DNA from: Leptobrachium leishanense
Taxonomy: Eukaryota > Chordata > Amphibia > Anura > Megophryidae
NCBI GenBank assembly: GCA_009667805.1
Contig: CM019063.1
Span: 413,268,626-413,332,625, forward strand
Length of the DNA: 64,000 nucleotides
Direction of reading: 5' to 3'
The position numbers and the translations under genes were made by a program. Shown here one piece after another: positions 54,778-64,000 of this stretch (the stretch's first letter is position 1; each line of letters begins with the position of its first letter). Under the pieces are notes generated by a model that saw nothing but the letters and a program-made list of their open reading frames with translations, made no database searches and had not been told where the DNA came from.

Positions 54778-55826
54778 CAGGGATTTTTTTCAGGGGGTAC
54801 TCGACGATACTCAGTACCGGCACCTCACCACCAGCCCAAACTAACAGGAGAGAACATGATGCTCCTCCCTCCTCCTGCAGTGGCAGGCAGAGAATTAGAA
54901 GCGGTCGGCAGCTCATATTTCTCCTGAACACTTCTGATTGTCAGGAGTGTATGTAGGGACCAATAACCCCCCTCTTCTCCCAGTAAGTGACAAGGGAGAG
55001 CTGGTTAAATAAAATCTCTCTTCTATCTCTTCAGTGCCCCATCTCTGGCAGATGTGTGTAAACATGCTGCACCCGTCTCTCTCTGCAGCCGCTGAAACTT
55101 TGAACAGCATGGTGAGGGGGCGTTACAGAATATTTACACACATCTGAAAGCGCTGCGGATTGTCAGGCAAGCAGTGTGATCAGAGGAGCTGGCACTGTAA
55201 GGCGGTACAGGTGGCCGCCTAAGCGTGCAAGACCAGGAGGGGGTGCAAAAAACTATTTGAATCCCTGGTCACTTGCCTTGACAGGGATCCAAATTTTAAA
55301 ACTGTCTGCCTGGCGCTGTGTCCCTGCTGCTCCTCCTCTAAGATGCAGCCAGTACCCAGCGAGCTGCATTGTATCTGCCAGGTCAGAGAGCAGACTCCCC
55401 CACGGTGCTGGATATGGAAGCCTGCGCTTTCTCTCCTGGTCCCTTCCTCCTTGCTGGTGCCTGGCCCCCTCTCATGATGTCAAGAGGAGGCAATGGCAAA
55501 AGAAGTCTACACTGCCGCCTTACCCCCAGCATCCCCAGCAGTTCCAGACAGTGTGTGGTGCACCCTGGAAGGTGAGAAGGTGGACATTTAAGTCCTGGCT
55601 GCATTGCTCTGCAGGGACTCAGTGACAGGCAGACCTCAGAACAAAGAAAAAAACTGCTGCTGCTTCCAAATACACTACAAAACAGCATTTAAAAATATCA
55701 GCTCTGGCAACACAGATATGTTCACCTGGTCCTGCTGTTACCACCATGTGGGGGTGTTCTCAAGGTCAAACACCCTCTCATTGGAGTCTCCCAATATTAT
55801 TCAAACAATACTTGGTGGATAGTGGA

Positions 55827-55978
55827 GTTTCATTGCTGTGGAGCTCATACACACTATGCATTACTGTGAGTTTCATTGCTGTGGAGCTCATACACACTGT
55901 GCATTACTGTGAGTTTCATTGCTGTGGAGCTCATATATACTCAGCAAAACTGTGAGTTTCATTGCTGTGGTGCTCACA
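55827..55978 (+). repeat. 43-bp tandem repeat, ~3.6 units
   Basis: Unit GTTTCATTGCTGTGGAGCTC plus CATACACACTATGCATTACTGTGA-like remainder. The first two units are nearly identical, the third and partial fourth diverged. Confidence 0.88.
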
Positions 55979-55984
55979 AATGCT

Positions 55985-56092
55985 AGGGGGATTATCCACT
56001 CAGTGCCAGCGTTGCAACAAAAAAAAAACCTGCTAACTGCACTGCAATACAGACTTTTCTTGCAACAGAGGCACTTAGTGGATAACCCCATA
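55985..56092. repeat. Hairpin 1 inside hAT element
   Basis: GGGATTATCCACTCAGTGCC (55987) pairs with GGCACTTAGTGGATAACCCC (56073). TTGCAA pairs on the inside. It may be a small nested MITE. Confidence 0.75.
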
Positions 56093-56101
56093 GGGTTACA
56101 A

Positions 56102-56192
56102 CAATAGTTGTAGCTCATGTAAAGGAACACAGTATGAAAACATGGTTCCCTTTTACAGTGTCTTCCTTTAAGTGAGCTACATCTATTGTTTA
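56102..56192. repeat. Hairpin 2 inside hAT element
   Basis: ATAGTTGTAGCTCATGTAAAGG pairs with CCTTTAAGTGAGCTACATCTAT with a loop of about 40 bases. Probable second nested hairpin MITE. Confidence 0.7.
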
Positions 56193-56347
56193 TTAGGACA
56201 CAAAAATAGTCATAATAATCAGTTTTTCCCCAGTCATGAGAGTACCCCCACCTATTTTCCCAGAAAAAAAGCACTGTGTATACTGTGCATGTGTGTCAGC
56301 ACTGGTATTCGCACAGCTGACCTGGTCCAGATCACATCATTCATTAA

Positions 56348-57317
56348 CTCCTTGAATGCGAACAACATGTGGGGAATGCCATGGGGATTCACCGCTATAT
56401 GCAGAGGACCTTCCCCACACATTGTCTGGAAATAGGGGTATTCCTTGGAATACTCACTTCCCTCTCCAGGGTCCTGCGTGGGTCTGACTTTCCTAAATAC
56501 ACACCCCACTTTTATACCCCATCCTGGCAACTGATGCCTCCCCCCCCCCCGGCAAAGCCTCCCTCCTGATCGGGAGGACATTGAGCACGAAGAGAGGCAC
56601 TGCTAGAAAGGTCACAGTCTGACCTTTCCAGCCATGCCTCTCTTTAACCCCTGAGGTGCCATTCAGCACCTGATCGTGGACTTCTCCAAGTTGTCAACCA
56701 AGCCTCCGGGTGCCAAAGGATTACCTATGGAAAGCCCTACAGTGGAGATAGGGGGGTCTTTTGGTCCTTTGGTCCCCGTATCTCTTGATTAGTGGCATCA
56801 GAGAGTTATGTTTGGTATCATTGGAAATGTCAGTGCATGGCCTTCCCAATGATACCGAACATGACCAGGTTAATAGTTCTATTATAGTGTGAACAATGAT
56901 AACGCAATAAAAATTTTTTTTTCAGTTTTAGCTAAAATTGCTTAATTTTTCAAAAAAATTGCTTCCCATGTTTAATGTTATTAACAAGCATACCCCATAG
57001 AATATATAACTGCGAAGACTCGGATGATAAAATATGAAAAAATATATTTTACACGCTGTAGATGATTGGAAATCCACATTTTTTAAATTCTTTTTTTTAA
57101 AAATGATTTATTTTTTGCTATATTATTCTGACAGGACATAACATATACATATAATAATGATATATTATGAATCTGCCGAGTCTGACGAAAAAAAGGATAT
57201 ATAATTTGTCAGTGTCATATAATAAAACATGACTTCAAATCACCTTTAAACATGATAAGCAAAAACTGTTAGAACGAGCTCAGCACACAGAGCTGAAATG
57301 GCTCAACAGTGAAGGAG
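56348..57317. mobile_element. TTAA-flanked non-autonomous element, copy B
   Basis: 970 bp between TTAA at 56344-56347 and 57318-57321. Left CTCCTTGAATGCGAACAAC, right GCTCAACAGTGAAGGAG. The interior right part parallels copy A (38725-39895): TATATTATGAATCTGC, CATGACTTCAAATC, GAGCTCAGCACACAG. More diverged and shorter than copy A. Confidence 0.7.
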
Positions 57318-57321
57318 TTAA

Positions 57322-57895
57322 GGATGGGAGGGCATGGGGAGAAAATTAAAGGGAAGTAGAGGATACAGTGTAAAAAAGGGAAAGTGGGGTACGCAGGGGA
57401 TGGAATGGAGGTGAGGTTGTAGACACAGGGTGCTGACAGCACCTGCACATTTGTATTTAATATTTTTTTTAGATTAGTTGAAAAACTCAACTTTTTCCCA
57501 GAAAGTTTATTTTCCTTTTTGTCCAGTGCCACTTCAACATAGGCTTCCAGATGCAGAGGTCACTGGAGGGGTTGTAGTGGAACTGTGCGTGCATTGTCCT
57601 CTCGACTGGAAGGATCAATGCTGTGGGGGCACCTTGCCTGCGCACAGCACAATCAATCAATAGAGGAGACAACTATACTCTACTAGTGCTCTGTAGTGTA
57701 CCAAAAGCACTTGTGTAAATGCACTGACGTAATCATACTAAAGCGTCCTGACACCAGTAGTTCCCAAAGTTCCCAAACAGTTGGGGATTCAAGGATTCGA
57801 ACCCTGCCACTGATTGACAGCATTGTAGGTCAAGGAAACCCTAAACCCCTACTGGCCTTTTTGATGACATACAAGATGAGACAAATTATTCATGA
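57322..57895. other. Intergenic
   Basis: No gene recognised. Frames at 57269-57532 (minus) and 57478-57663 have no domain. Part of it may belong to the LTR-like sequence that continues at 59879. Confidence 0.4.
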
Positions 57896-58017
57896 ATCAT
57901 GACCAGGGCCGTCTTTAATTTTGACTGGACCCTGGGCAAACATTTTTTTTGGGCCCCCCCCATTGGAATTTACTCTCCACCCCATCCAAAAAAAAAAAAC
58001 GCGAAAAACCACACATA

Positions 58018-58954
58018 CAGGGTTATTCAAAGAGAATCGAAAAGTCACCGCACTTTTGACGTTTTGTTCAATTCAGTGCAATTTGGCAATCCCATTTCGG
58101 CGACCCTGCGGTGTGTTCAGCAAGCACCACAGGGCCGCCGTAGTGCAGGGAAAAGCCGCCGCAAACCCGCCGAACACTCACTGCAAAACCAGGCGAATGC
58201 ACACCAAAACCCGCAAAAACATCTAGATCAACCCCGCCGAACACTCACCGCAAAAACCAGCGAACGCACACCGAAACCCGCAAAAACGTCTGGATTAACC
58301 CCGCCGAACACGCCGGAGAAACCCGAGCAGCTGCCGGAAAAAGCCAACACTGCAGACGAATGGAGTGAAAAAAATAAAAAAACAGTAGGCTTGAATGTTT
58401 GAAAAGTGAAACGCTGTTTGCAAAGAAACTACTGAGCGAAAATGTCTGACATTTACATATAAAATCCAATGAATGAGAATAAAAAGGGCTGTTACAGAAA
58501 AAACATTAAAAAAAAAGGAAAAAAAACTATTTTCGCACAAAAATCAGGAAAAATGCCTATAATATCCTAAAAAAAATCTATAAATAAAGAGACTTTTTGC
58601 TGCAGAATAAAATAATCAACGGTTTATTAGATATTGGATTAAAATGGGAATATTTTTAACACTGAAGCCTATGGGATTCGCCTAAATAAACCTGCTGCAT
58701 GAAACCACCGAATGGCAGGGCAATTCGGCAACTTTTCACTACTGGTTTGTGTTCTCTGAAGCATTGCTTCTCTATGGGGATTTCACTGCCCTCGAACAGG
58801 CACCGAACAGGCACCGTATGTGCAGGCAATTCGCCAGGATTTGGTGAACTACCTGCTCTCTGAATAGCCGAATGGCCAGGAAAGGTAACCGAACGCTGAA
58901 TTTCAGCGTTCGGTTACCTTTCATCCACAATTCGGAGCTCTTTGAATAACCCTG
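58018..58954. mobile_element. Family A MITE, copy 5, inverted
   Basis: 937 bp, ends CAGGGTTATTCAAAGAGAA and AGCTCTTTGAATAACCCTG with TA close to both sides. Internal blocks are those of copies 1-4 but on the opposite strand (AGCCTATGGGATTCGCC, AATGTCTGACATTTACATA). It also shows direct repeats of an AACCCGCAAAAACATCTAGA-type 60-bp unit (58165-58310). Confidence 0.82.
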
Positions 58955-59029
58955 ATAGATTAAATTGTTTTTTACAATTACACATCCTTTATACATGTAC
59001 TGTAAGAAAAACACAATATCTCTGTGTGT

Positions 59030-59450
59030 ACACATCATATAAGTATTTATACGTACTATTGTATATACATCCTTTGTAAACGTACACATCCTATATACAC
59101 ATTCTATATACTGTACATGTACACATCATATATACATCATATACACATTTCCACATTATATACACATAATACACATCACACACATATCATATATACACTT
59201 GATATTTACATCACACACATTTCCACTCCATATATACAGACACATCACACACATGCATCATATATGCACATAATCTACACTCACACACCATATATACATA
59301 ATCCATACACGCACACACCATATATACTTAATCCACACACACCCCATATATACATAATACACACACATAATCCACAATACACACACACACACACATGTAT
59401 ACACAATACACACACACACATATCCACACACATACATACATACATATGAA
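59030..59450 (+). repeat. CA/TA-rich microsatellite
   Basis: Irregular runs of ACACAC, TATACACAT and ACATACATAC. It causes a tyrosine/threonine/histidine-rich 141-codon open frame that is not a gene. Confidence 0.88.
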
Positions 59451-59878
59451 CATGTGACATCACATATCCAAGCTGGAGGGGTGGGGGAGCAGGGGGTCTT
59501 GTAAGCAGAGCCCTGCTTCTTACTGCATGCTTGCTGTAGGCTGGCAGAGCAGAACAGGGCAGGGCTGAGCAGAAGTACTGACTGCTTCCTGAATCCTGTC
59601 TTCCTGCGTGCGGGGGAACTGCATGGTGAGGAGGAGGGGGAGGAGCCAAACACAGCTCCCAAGATGCCTCACCTCTCTCGCGAGGCCTCACCTCTCTCGC
59701 GAGGCCTCACCTCCTCGCTGTGGTCCCATCACCACAGAGGGGAGGCAGCCCGTACCACCACGATTTTTGCTAGCTCAAGCACTCAGGACAGGAGCAGCTG
59801 CTTTGGGCCCCATAACACTGACAGGGCCCAGGGCAGCTGCCCCTTTTGCCCTGCGCTAAAGACGGGCCTGATCATGAC

Positions 59879-60200
59879 ATCTCCTCATCATATGGCACAC
59901 CCCTATAAAAGCAGATGCCGGGCAGTGAGTCTTTGCTCAAATATTGTTTCTATTGAGCTAGTTATTGTTCGCTGTGCTATATCTGGTTTCTGCTGGCTGT
60001 GTCCTCTCAATTTTGACCTCTGCTTATTTACTCGATTAGAGCACTGATTGCCTCTTGTCTTTTAACCTTATTTATTGTTACCTCACTTCACCTACGGATA
60101 GCCCCTCTTGTAGCACGATATCCAAAACTCTCCACCTGGCGCTGCGACCACTAGTACACTGGATTTTGTTACATATATATCCAAGCTGTCTCTAGAGCTT
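59879..60200 (+). other. LTR-like sequence with TATA box
   Basis: CCCCTATAAAAGCAGATGCC at 59902-59921 followed by pyrimidine-rich, CTG-rich sequence resembles the U3/R border of a gypsy-type LTR. Ends are not found, and the hAT element may have inserted into it. Low certainty. Confidence 0.3.
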
Positions 60201-60212
60201 GCTATTTACAGG

Positions 60213-60560
60213 CTAGCGATAGTGCACATAGGATTCCACTCCTGTTTCCATAACACAACACTTGTCACCTCTAATTGAAAGTAAACTGTCATGGTTTGAA
60301 TTGTGGCCAAAAAGCTCTATCTTGGTCTTTTGTGATACCTTAGCTGAGTTAATCTCATGTTTATAACAATTCCAGATGTGCTTTGCTATGGCTGGTTTTG
60401 AACAATCGCTGCCCTTTTGCCATTCTCCCATAAAAACTAATTTAATGCAGAGATTTTGAAATTGTCAACTGGTCAACATTTACAATCAGCAACTCCTGTA
60501 AAGTGACTGATGGCATCTTCTTGGCTTGCCTCACAAATCTCCTCTTTCCTTGGCCATTCT
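60213..60560 (-). pseudogene. Tc1-like transposase relic
   Basis: The minus frame 60213-60431 ends in KTKIELFGHN, the block after the first catalytic D of Tc1 transposases, preceded by diverged sequence. Further upstream on the minus strand (about 60470-60560) a KRRFVRQAKKMPSVTLQELL-like frame recalls the helix-turn-helix region. Two pieces, shifted and shortened, with no recognisable terminal repeats. It belongs to neither Tc1 family seen elsewhere in the window. Confidence 0.5.
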
Positions 60561-60697
60561 GTTTTTAAGAACCACCATTTATATTCATTGACTCGATGGG
60601 GCGATGCAGCTTCCATTTTTAGTTAACTGATCCAACAGCGCAAACTGCAATTTCTAAATAATCTGATATTATTTTGTACTCTTTGCTAAACGATGTT

Positions 60698-60823
60698 GGG
60701 GCTTATTCCAAACCTGGTGTAAACTTAACCTTAATTTCCAATCTTAGCAGCTCCCTAGACTTTGATGCTTTGGTTAATTTACTCCAGCTCTGGTTAAGTT
60801 TATGCAAGGTTTGGATTAGGGCC
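60698..60823. mobile_element. Hairpin MITE (family C), diverged
   Basis: GGGGCTTATTCCAAACCTGG pairs with GCAAGGTTTGGATTAGGGCC, and GTAAACTTAACC with GGTTAAGTTTA. Related to 38569-38700. Confidence 0.75.
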
Positions 60824-60829
60824 TGGCCT

Positions 60830-61515
60830 TTCTTCTGCATTGACGAAGCTTTACTCCAAATCTTCGCCTTCTTTTAAATAATATCTCACAGATAAAGGAC
60901 AATTGCTAGTTTACTGGATCGTAGCTATAGGGGTATTTTTTTTGCTGCGTAAACAGAAGAGATAAATAACATTTTGTCAAACTGCATATTTTAGTTCTTT
61001 TTTTCTCTTCAAGATTTTTTTATACACACATTTTTGTTAGTACAGGCAGAATTCAGTAGATCAATGGTCATTGTAGAATGTCTTCAAATAGTCATGCGCA
61101 GAAGGATAAAGCGAGGAAACTGTAACACACCATATAAATTACCATAACTGCCAAAGCCTACATACCAGAATCACAAACAATCCAAAATTCTTAGTGAGAG
61201 AGCAATCCGTTAGCTTAGTTTTTAAAATGAGTTGAAACAACAAATGCAAATAACTTTAATTTAAATAAATGATATATCCGTTTCACTCTTTACATCACAT
61301 ATTAAATACAGAAAATGAAAACCTCTATAAATAATTTAAAAAAATGTATAGAAAAACAGTCTTATTAAACTACATTTATTAAGTTGTGTTTATTAAATGT
61401 ACCATGTCTATATTACTTAACAGAACTAAAATATTCATATCTATATTCGGGGCATAGTGTCTTTTTCAGTTTGGTCTATTAAATTCAGGAGAATGATGTT
61501 TTTTGAACAACACAA
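60830..61515. other. Unique-looking AT-rich DNA
   Basis: Nothing recognised. Confidence 0.45.
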
Positions 61516-61520
61516 TTCTA

Positions 61521-62258
61521 TGGGCTCTTTTCTATAGTTGGCGTCTCGATAGCGCCGCTAAGAGAAGAAAGTTTAAAGTCTGGCATCGATAATTCGATCT
61601 TGATGCTACAGTCAAGTGAAAACGTTTTGCATCTTGCTATTCTCTCAAGTTTACTGTACTTGAGTTTCTTCTATATTTAACATGGGAAGCATAATCTACT
61701 TTTACAGTTTCGATAAGTGAGGCATTACAACTTGCAGGCGCAATTTATCGTCGGGACGCGCAAGGCAAAAATTCAACACTACACAACTCCTAAAATCTGA
61801 TGCTAAATGATTCTGCAAGTAAAAAATCATTTAACACATCCAAACCTTCCCTTATAATATCCCATATTTACCTCTCATCCCACAGCGAAAAGGGTAGCCT
61901 AATCCGCCGCTTCTTCACATCAGGAGCAGAGAGAGACGGGGGGAAAATAGTTCCTAGTCTCCCTCCACGATCATGCCTCAGCACTGAGCGGTCTCGCGAG
62001 AGCAAAGATGCACAGAGTTCCCAACCCGGAAGCACAAACCTCCATGGAGTCCTATGGATTTAAAGAGCTGTTACTCGTGGTAGAGTAGAAGCTCTACTGT
62101 GGGTATCAAAGAGATTAGTGCTGCATTCCCGTGCGAGGTACTGAGATAGCACCTTCTCTGGAATAAGACGTTAACATGTAGACGGTAAGGAATAATCTGC
62201 TGGCGCAGATTTTCATACTTACTGACTCTATGTTAGCCTTCACTTTAGAATAGGGCCC
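61521..62258. mobile_element. GGGCCC-type non-autonomous element
   Basis: Left GGGCTCTTTTCTATAGTTGG, right CTTTAGAATAGGGCCC, imperfect inverted ends. The interior shares CCTCATCCCACAGCG-like, GAGAGACGGGGGG, CCATGGAGTCCTATGGAT (62042) and TTTAACATGGGAAGC blocks with 12000, 22215 and 27820 elements. The 87-codon frame at 61800-62063 is repeat sequence. Confidence 0.6.
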
Positions 62259-62259
62259 T

Positions 62260-62925
62260 ATCAAATTTTGTGTCACCTTGGCTTTAATTTGGGTGTTTTG
62301 TCCTGCAAATTCTTACTATATGTAAAATAAAATTATATATGTATAATATATTTTTGGTCATTTAAATAGAGCCATGTCAGTTCCCACGTGACATACTGTA
62401 ACGTTTTATTTGTCTTTAAAATAAATAATAAAAATAATAAAATAAAAATAAAAAACAGGAAAAAATTGCTACAAACCAATAGATTTGGTTAAGTATCTAT
62501 CCTATGAACCTTTTGTTGTTTATTCCACTATTTCCTATTAAATTGTTGGCATCAGTGTTTTGTAATATTGCAATATATCAGAATGGCATTTGATTGATGA
62601 GCTCTTTTTTTATTAAACTTTCAATACGGTTGTTATCATTGACTTGTTCACTTTGTCAAATACGTTATGAAAAGCAATATTGTTAGATTTCTCTGATGAG
62701 TATGACTTTGTTTTATTACTATGGCTATCTGTGTTAGATAGATCTGAATTATTTATGGTATTTCTAAGACGCTTGAAAACTAATTTCCAAACTTATTACT
62801 AACAAAAATTGTGTTTACTACTCACTGCACAAAGACTTGAATTAGACTGACATATTGTCAACTATAACAAGCTTTCCTTAAAAGCGTATTGGGAGCAAAT
62901 CAAAATATACATACATACAATGGGC
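62260..62925. other. Unique-looking AT-rich DNA
   Basis: An AATAAAAATAAAA-type run at about 62420-62455, otherwise nothing recognised. Confidence 0.45.
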
Positions 62926-62929
62926 TCTA

Positions 62930-63110
62930 TTACATTCTTTACGCAAAAACGCACGCAGAATGCGTGAATTTTTGCTCGCAGCGTTAAACATTAAATGCGC
63001 GTAAAACAACGCTGGAATTACAATCCTCGCGCATTTTTTCATCTGTCAAAAAATGATGCGCGTTAAACTGACGCGCCAAAACGCGCGTGCATAACGTTGC
63101 GTCATGGGCG
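62930..63110. mobile_element. Left part of the CpG-rich inverted-repeat element
   Basis: GGGCTCTATTACATTCTTTACGC and AATGCGCGTAAAAC match one end of the 20590-21330 element. The matching other end is absent. It is replaced near 63105 by GGGCGTCCACAGC...GGGGGGGCACTCGCC, probably another repeat. Confidence 0.5.
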
Positions 63111-63389
63111 TCCACAGCATAGGGCAAGGGGGGGCACTCGCCCCCCCCTGGATCAACAGGCTTAAATTATAATTTATTCACTTCACACTGCAGTTCCTGG
63201 GCTCTCCACTAGGCTGCACCAGCGTCACATCCCCACTCCACCTCCAATCCACCTCGTGCTCTCCCTCACTTTGCATGCTGGGAGAGACAGGGCTGAGATG
63301 CAGCTGCTACTATGGACCACAGGAAAAAAGGTAATGATTGTCAAATAGATACTTTTTTATTAAGCTTGATGCCAGTGTCTTTATTTATG
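63110..63389. other. Intergenic, probable repeat fragment
   Basis: Begins with AAGGGGGGGCACTCGCCCCC, a short hairpin. No gene recognised. Confidence 0.4.
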
Positions 63390-64000
63390 AGAGTTTACAG
63401 AGTTTACAATCTAAGAGTAGAGAAAGATTGTAATCTCTGGAGCAGGGTCCTTTCTCCTCTTAGATTGTAGGCCCTGGAGCAGGATCCCTTCTTAGGACAC
63501 TCCTCTTAGATTGTAAGCTCTGGAGCAGAGGGGACCCTGCGAAAGGACACTGCTCCAGAGCTTACAATAGTTCTCTTAGATTGTAAATTCTTGAGCAGGG
63601 TCTCCTCTTAGATTGTGAGCTCTTGAGCAGGGTCCCCTCTCTTAGATTGCAAGCTCTGGAGCAGAGTCCCCTCTCCTCTTAGATTGTAAGCTCTGGAGCA
63701 GGGTCCCCTCTCCTCTTAGATTGTAAGCTCTGGGGCTGGGTCCCCTCTCCTCTTAGATTGTAAGCTCTGGAGCAGGGTCCCCTCTCCTCTTAGATTGTAA
63801 GCTCTGGGGCAGGGTCCCCTCTCCTCTTAGATTGTAAGCTCTGGGGCAGGGTCCTCTCTCCTCTTAGATTGTAACCTCTGGGGCAGGGTCCCCTCTCTTA
63901 GATTGTAAGCTCTGGAGCATGGTCCCCTCTCCTCTTAGATTGTAAGCTCTGGGGCAGGGTCCCCTCTCCTCTTAGATTGTAAGCTCTGGGGCAGGGTCCT
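63390..64000 (+). repeat. ~37-42-bp minisatellite running off the window
   Basis: About 14-16 units of CCTCTTAGATTGTAAGCTCT / GGAGCAGGGTCCCCTCT. Later units (63660 on) are nearly uniform at about 42 bp and earlier ones are irregular. At about 63538-63568 one unit is inverted (GGACACTGCTCCAGAGCTTA). The unit equals, in reverse, the CCCTGCTC...AGAGCTTACAATCT tail of the dispersed repeat at 21447 and 40612. Confidence 0.9.

Larger units (their letters stand above)
54778..56276. mobile_element. hAT-like non-autonomous element, 1.5 kb
   Basis: A perfect 8-bp duplication TGTATACT (54770-54777 and 56277-56284) flanks inverted ends CAGGGATTTTTTTCAGGGGG and CCCAGAAAAAAAGCACTG, with GGTACTC / GAGTACC just inside. 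No transposase. The interior holds a 43-bp tandem repeat and two small hairpins. The many short frames are not genes. Confidence 0.82.
57904..59870. mobile_element. hAT-like element, 2.0 kb, with nested MITE
   Basis: A perfect 8-bp duplication ATCATGAC (57896-57903 and 59871-59878) flanks ends CAGGGCCGTCTTTAATTTTG and GCGCTAAAGACGGGCCTG. CTGGGCAAAC / CAGGGCAGCTGCC lie further inside. A family A MITE (58018-58954) and a CA/TA microsatellite (59030-59450) fill much of it. No transposase. Frames on either strand are repeat-derived. Confidence 0.85.

Noticed and set aside
59024..59449. A 141-codon threonine/tyrosine/histidine-rich frame
   Set aside because: It is a translation of a CA/TA microsatellite.

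Overview
The window is repeat-rich vertebrate nuclear DNA, most likely from an anuran amphibian. That inference rests on a split C2H2 zinc-finger gene with a 6-kb intron and GT/AG splice signals, several Tc1-type elements, many TTAA-, TA-, TAA- and 8-bp-flanked non-autonomous DNA transposons, a LINE relic, a tRNA-derived SINE and a solo LTR. There is no bacterial-style gene organisation. Species cannot be decided by reading alone. Nearly all long open frames here are transposon or tandem-repeat sequence.

The only confident host gene is on the + strand. Two phase-0 exons (31167-31271 and the terminal coding exon 37377-37541) encode the last three C2H2 fingers of a zinc-finger protein. The intron between them holds a three-level nest (a small MITE split by a larger MITE split by a solo LTR), a second MITE carrying a tRNA-SINE, and a 1.6-kb Tc1 element that ends 124 bp before the last exon.

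Layout: 1-6 kb is mostly unique, with a possible short two-exon transcript end and a LINE C-terminal relic. 6-13 kb holds piggyBac-like, Harbinger-like and hAT-like MITEs and a 330-bp fold-back repeat. 15.5-18.5 kb has a split hairpin element and a 1.2-kb near-perfect palindrome flanked by a 17-bp direct repeat. 19.7-31 kb alternates unique DNA with MITEs. 31-37.5 kb is the zinc-finger gene. 37.7-40 kb has a mariner relic, a hairpin MITE and a TTAA element. 45-48.9 kb is one Helitron-like element filled with tandem arrays. 49.5-54.4 kb is a row of three Tc1 elements. 54.8-59.9 kb holds two composite hAT elements with a TTAA element between them. The window ends in a minisatellite.

The most striking object is the putative Helitron at 44963-48881. 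It has a TC-start, a terminal hairpin plus CTAG, and an A|T insertion site. Its interior is made of about nine 210-215-bp hairpin monomers, a 200-bp palindrome with a CRE-like core, and about 75 copies of a 19-bp repeat, many carrying CACGTG. The 300-500-residue open frames across that minisatellite are artefacts of a stop-free 19-bp unit.
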